Source: Phycisphaeraceae bacterium (GTDB taxonomy: Bacteria > Planctomycetota > Phycisphaerae > Phycisphaerales > Phycisphaeraceae). Taken from it: 15,100 nt of DNA. The notes below the pieces were generated by a model, which saw only the letters and a program-made list of their open reading frames with translations, made no database searches and had not been told where the DNA came from. Both the position numbers and the translations under genes were made by a program. Numbering within the stretch: position 1 is the stretch's first letter; each line of letters begins with the position of its first letter. Location of the stretch: contig JADZET010000118.1 of the NCBI GenBank assembly GCA_020850375.1, forward strand, positions 1 to 15,100, in the 5' to 3' direction. Below are positions 14,801-15,100 of this stretch, one piece after another.

Positions 14801-15100
14801 ATCTGGTCCTTCGCGGCACCGGCGTGGTGGCGGCGCCCGAGCACCAGATGCCCCTGACGCTGAGCAACCTCTCCGTGCTCGACGCGGCCGTCCTGACGCA
14901 TCGGGTCACGACGACCGCGGACACCTTTAGCCTTCAGATCACCCTTGCCGGCCTGTTGACCGTGGACGCCACGTCCCGCATCGACGTGAGCAACCGGGGG
15001 TACACCTGGGGGCACACGGTCGGCAATGACACGGCGACCGCCGCGGGGAGCAAGGCCGGCGGGAGCTACGGCGGGTATGGCGCTTCAACCAGCGGCGCCA
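11869..15100 (+). CDS. giant LEPR-XLL surface-type protein with glycine-rich repeats, 3' end cut by window edge
   Basis: A frame open for 1077 codons reaches the right edge. The start is uncertain: an in-frame TGA at 11839-11841 limits it, and the best candidates are GTG 11869 or the TTG just before it, with GGAAGGGG close upstream. The N-terminus is basic (RTRWRRSWRG), followed by LEQLEPRLLLSAG with LEPR at residues 47-50. This is the LEPR-XLL motif of long, probably secreted, planctomycete proteins; no classical signal peptide is seen. Residues about 53-165 form an Ig-like domain (TLRVEFDRPID) ending in an acidic DQDGDGLAGE segment that may bind calcium. Repeats of about 266 residues begin near 176. 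Each has a beta-rich part, an IDVSNRGY motif, a glycine-rich part (GGSGGG, ASGGNGYGDGG, GGGGRVA) and a WAIGG block. I infer a structural or adhesive surface role; no catalytic motif is visible. Confidence 0.85.
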   Translation, partial: MEARTRWRRSWRGLLNKYVQRSGHGLEDGAFDCFGNDQARAAGLEQLEPRLLLSAGPQIVGLSAQGASGDPFSTLRVEFDRPIDASSFTPDDVQITRTGGAASPQAITAVDDTHFDVTVAGANTSAVYSLLIGPDILDADTHAAMDQDGDGLAGETDQDAYLARLVSATTTVGEADFQFDHLNLLVYGVTLTINGPHDLTSLSVLGGAVVTHSPTTIDHEYRLELNIDGGLWIDAASKIDVSNRGYLINYTDGNTTAGAADRKAGGSYGGSGSSGDGAINAVYGDYRDPDELGAGGGGLWGAGGSGGGLIQITADTAVVDGQILANGGSGGYSSRTAGSGGGIRLDVGVLSGAGTISASGGNGYGDGGSGGGGRVAVYFDQLNFAKSGFWAVGGSSDPGRATAGTIYLKDRAVGGIGELRIDSHDLAGAFTTPLGLPSDTVFEADHLVITGQNASAAPEHQMELHVSQLSLLAGGVLTHRYSTSTETFSLVVTVADLLTIDASSRIDVSNRGYLIGYTDGNTVSGRADRKAGGSYGGYGSSQDGATNAVYGDYRDPDELGSGGGWLWGAGGSGGGLIRIAADTAVVDGQVLADGSSGAYYGRTGGSGGGIRLDVGTLTGTGKISASGGNGYGDGGAGGGGRVAIYYDTLEMVASQLWAIGGRDSDAGAAAVGSVYLKDRSGAGELRYDGQGLSAGVWTPMGLPGDTVFEADRLVIRGGGVVAAPEHQIEVHVNSLSLEGGAVLTHRYTTTAESFSLVVSVTGQLAIDADSRIDVSNRGYLLGYTQGNTTDGAALRKAGGTYGGYGSSNDGATNAVYGDYHDPDGLGSGGGNIWGQGGSGGGLIRITAGSAAVHGQILANGGGGWYYGRTGGSGGGIRLDVGTLTGTGKISASGGNGYGDGGAGGGGRVAVYYTTLEMAASQLWAIGGRDSDAGAAAVGTVYLQDATGHGELRLDGQNVTSGAWTPLGLPGEESFTADDLVLRGTGVVAAPEHQMPLTLSNLSVLDAAVLTHRVTTTADTFSLQITLAGLLTVDATSRIDVSNRGYTWGHTVGNDTATAAGSKAGGSYGGYGASTSGA
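13666..13766 (+). repeat. 101-bp block identical to 14464-14564
   Basis: Every base of this block in repeat unit two matches unit three at an offset of 798 bp. It encodes the glycine-rich core (GRTGGSGGG through ASGGNGYG). Flanking sequence in the same units differs at many third positions. Confidence 0.85.
14464..14564 (+). repeat. 101-bp block identical to 13666-13766
   Basis: Partner of the block in repeat unit two. A second identical pair of 60 bp lies downstream (13825-13884 and 14623-14682), again 798 bp apart. Confidence 0.85.

Larger units (their letters stand above)
12394..15100 (+). repeat. in-gene tandem repeats of about 798 bp (266 residues)
   Basis: Unit boundaries by aligned motifs are 12394-13188 (795 bp), 13189-13986 (798), 13987-14784 (798) and 14785 to the edge (partial). 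The IDVSNRG motif recurs at about 12583, 13384, 14182 and 14980. Units two and three are the most alike at DNA level; unit one is the most diverged, particularly in its first 190 bp. The array continues beyond the window. Confidence 0.9.

Noticed and set aside
13489..15015. 508-codon open frame on the minus strand with its own internal repeats (and a similar one at 12505-13305)
   Set aside because: It lies antisense to the repeat protein and its repeats simply mirror those of the plus strand. It is Ala/Val/Gly-rich with no family match, which is expected opposite a high-GC gene whose third positions are mostly G or C.
12394..15100. Regular repeats as a CRISPR-like or mobile-element array
   Set aside because: The period is about 798 bp, the repeats are in frame within one coding sequence, and there are no short repeat-spacer units, terminal inverted repeats or transposase.

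Overview
The window looks like high-GC chromosomal DNA from a Planctomycetota bacterium or a close PVC relative. This rests on two sorting-type signals: an N-terminal LEPR-XLL motif (LEPRLLLSA) on a large repetitive protein, and a C-terminal PEP-CTERM signal on its divergent neighbour. LEPR-XLL proteins are known mainly from planctomycetes. No rRNA or housekeeping marker is present, so the lineage is an inference.

Bases 1-10481 form one tightly packed minus-strand operon, in transcription order hypF-hypC-hypD-hypE-nikMN-hydB-hydG-hydD-hydA-maturation protease (the last runs off the left edge). Genes overlap by 4-29 bp or are separated by 2-21 bp, so one transcript and translational coupling are likely. 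The structural genes encode a four-subunit group 3b (NADP-linked, sulfhydrogenase-type, cytoplasmic) [NiFe] hydrogenase. HydA is the NiFe large subunit and HydD the Fe-S small subunit. HydG is the FAD/NAD(P)/2Fe-2S subunit and HydB a 4Fe-4S electron-transfer subunit. HypF, HypE, HypC and HypD make and deliver the Fe(CN)2CO ligand set, a NikMN-type S component probably imports nickel, and the protease trims the HydA C-terminus. hypA, hypB and the ATPase and T components of the nickel transporter are not in the window. A good sigma70-like promoter lies just upstream of hypF (10526-10554).

Bases 10482-10985 are intergenic. They hold the hypF promoter, a small inverted repeat over the predicted transcription start, an intrinsic terminator on the minus strand, and two hairpins built from TGACA/TGTCA arms.

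Bases 10986-11678 (minus) encode a small exported PEP-CTERM protein. From 11869 to the right edge, on the plus strand, runs the start of a giant surface-type protein: a basic N-terminus, LEPR-XLL, an Ig-like domain, an acidic DQDGDG segment, then glycine-rich repeats of about 266 residues (three complete and the start of a fourth). The two surface-protein genes diverge from a 190-bp spacer.

Most of the window belongs to known families. I did not find a clearly new multi-gene system. The least characterised parts are the glycine-rich repeat protein, which shows exact DNA identity blocks between repeats, and the structured intergenic DNA between the hydrogenase operon and the surface-protein genes.
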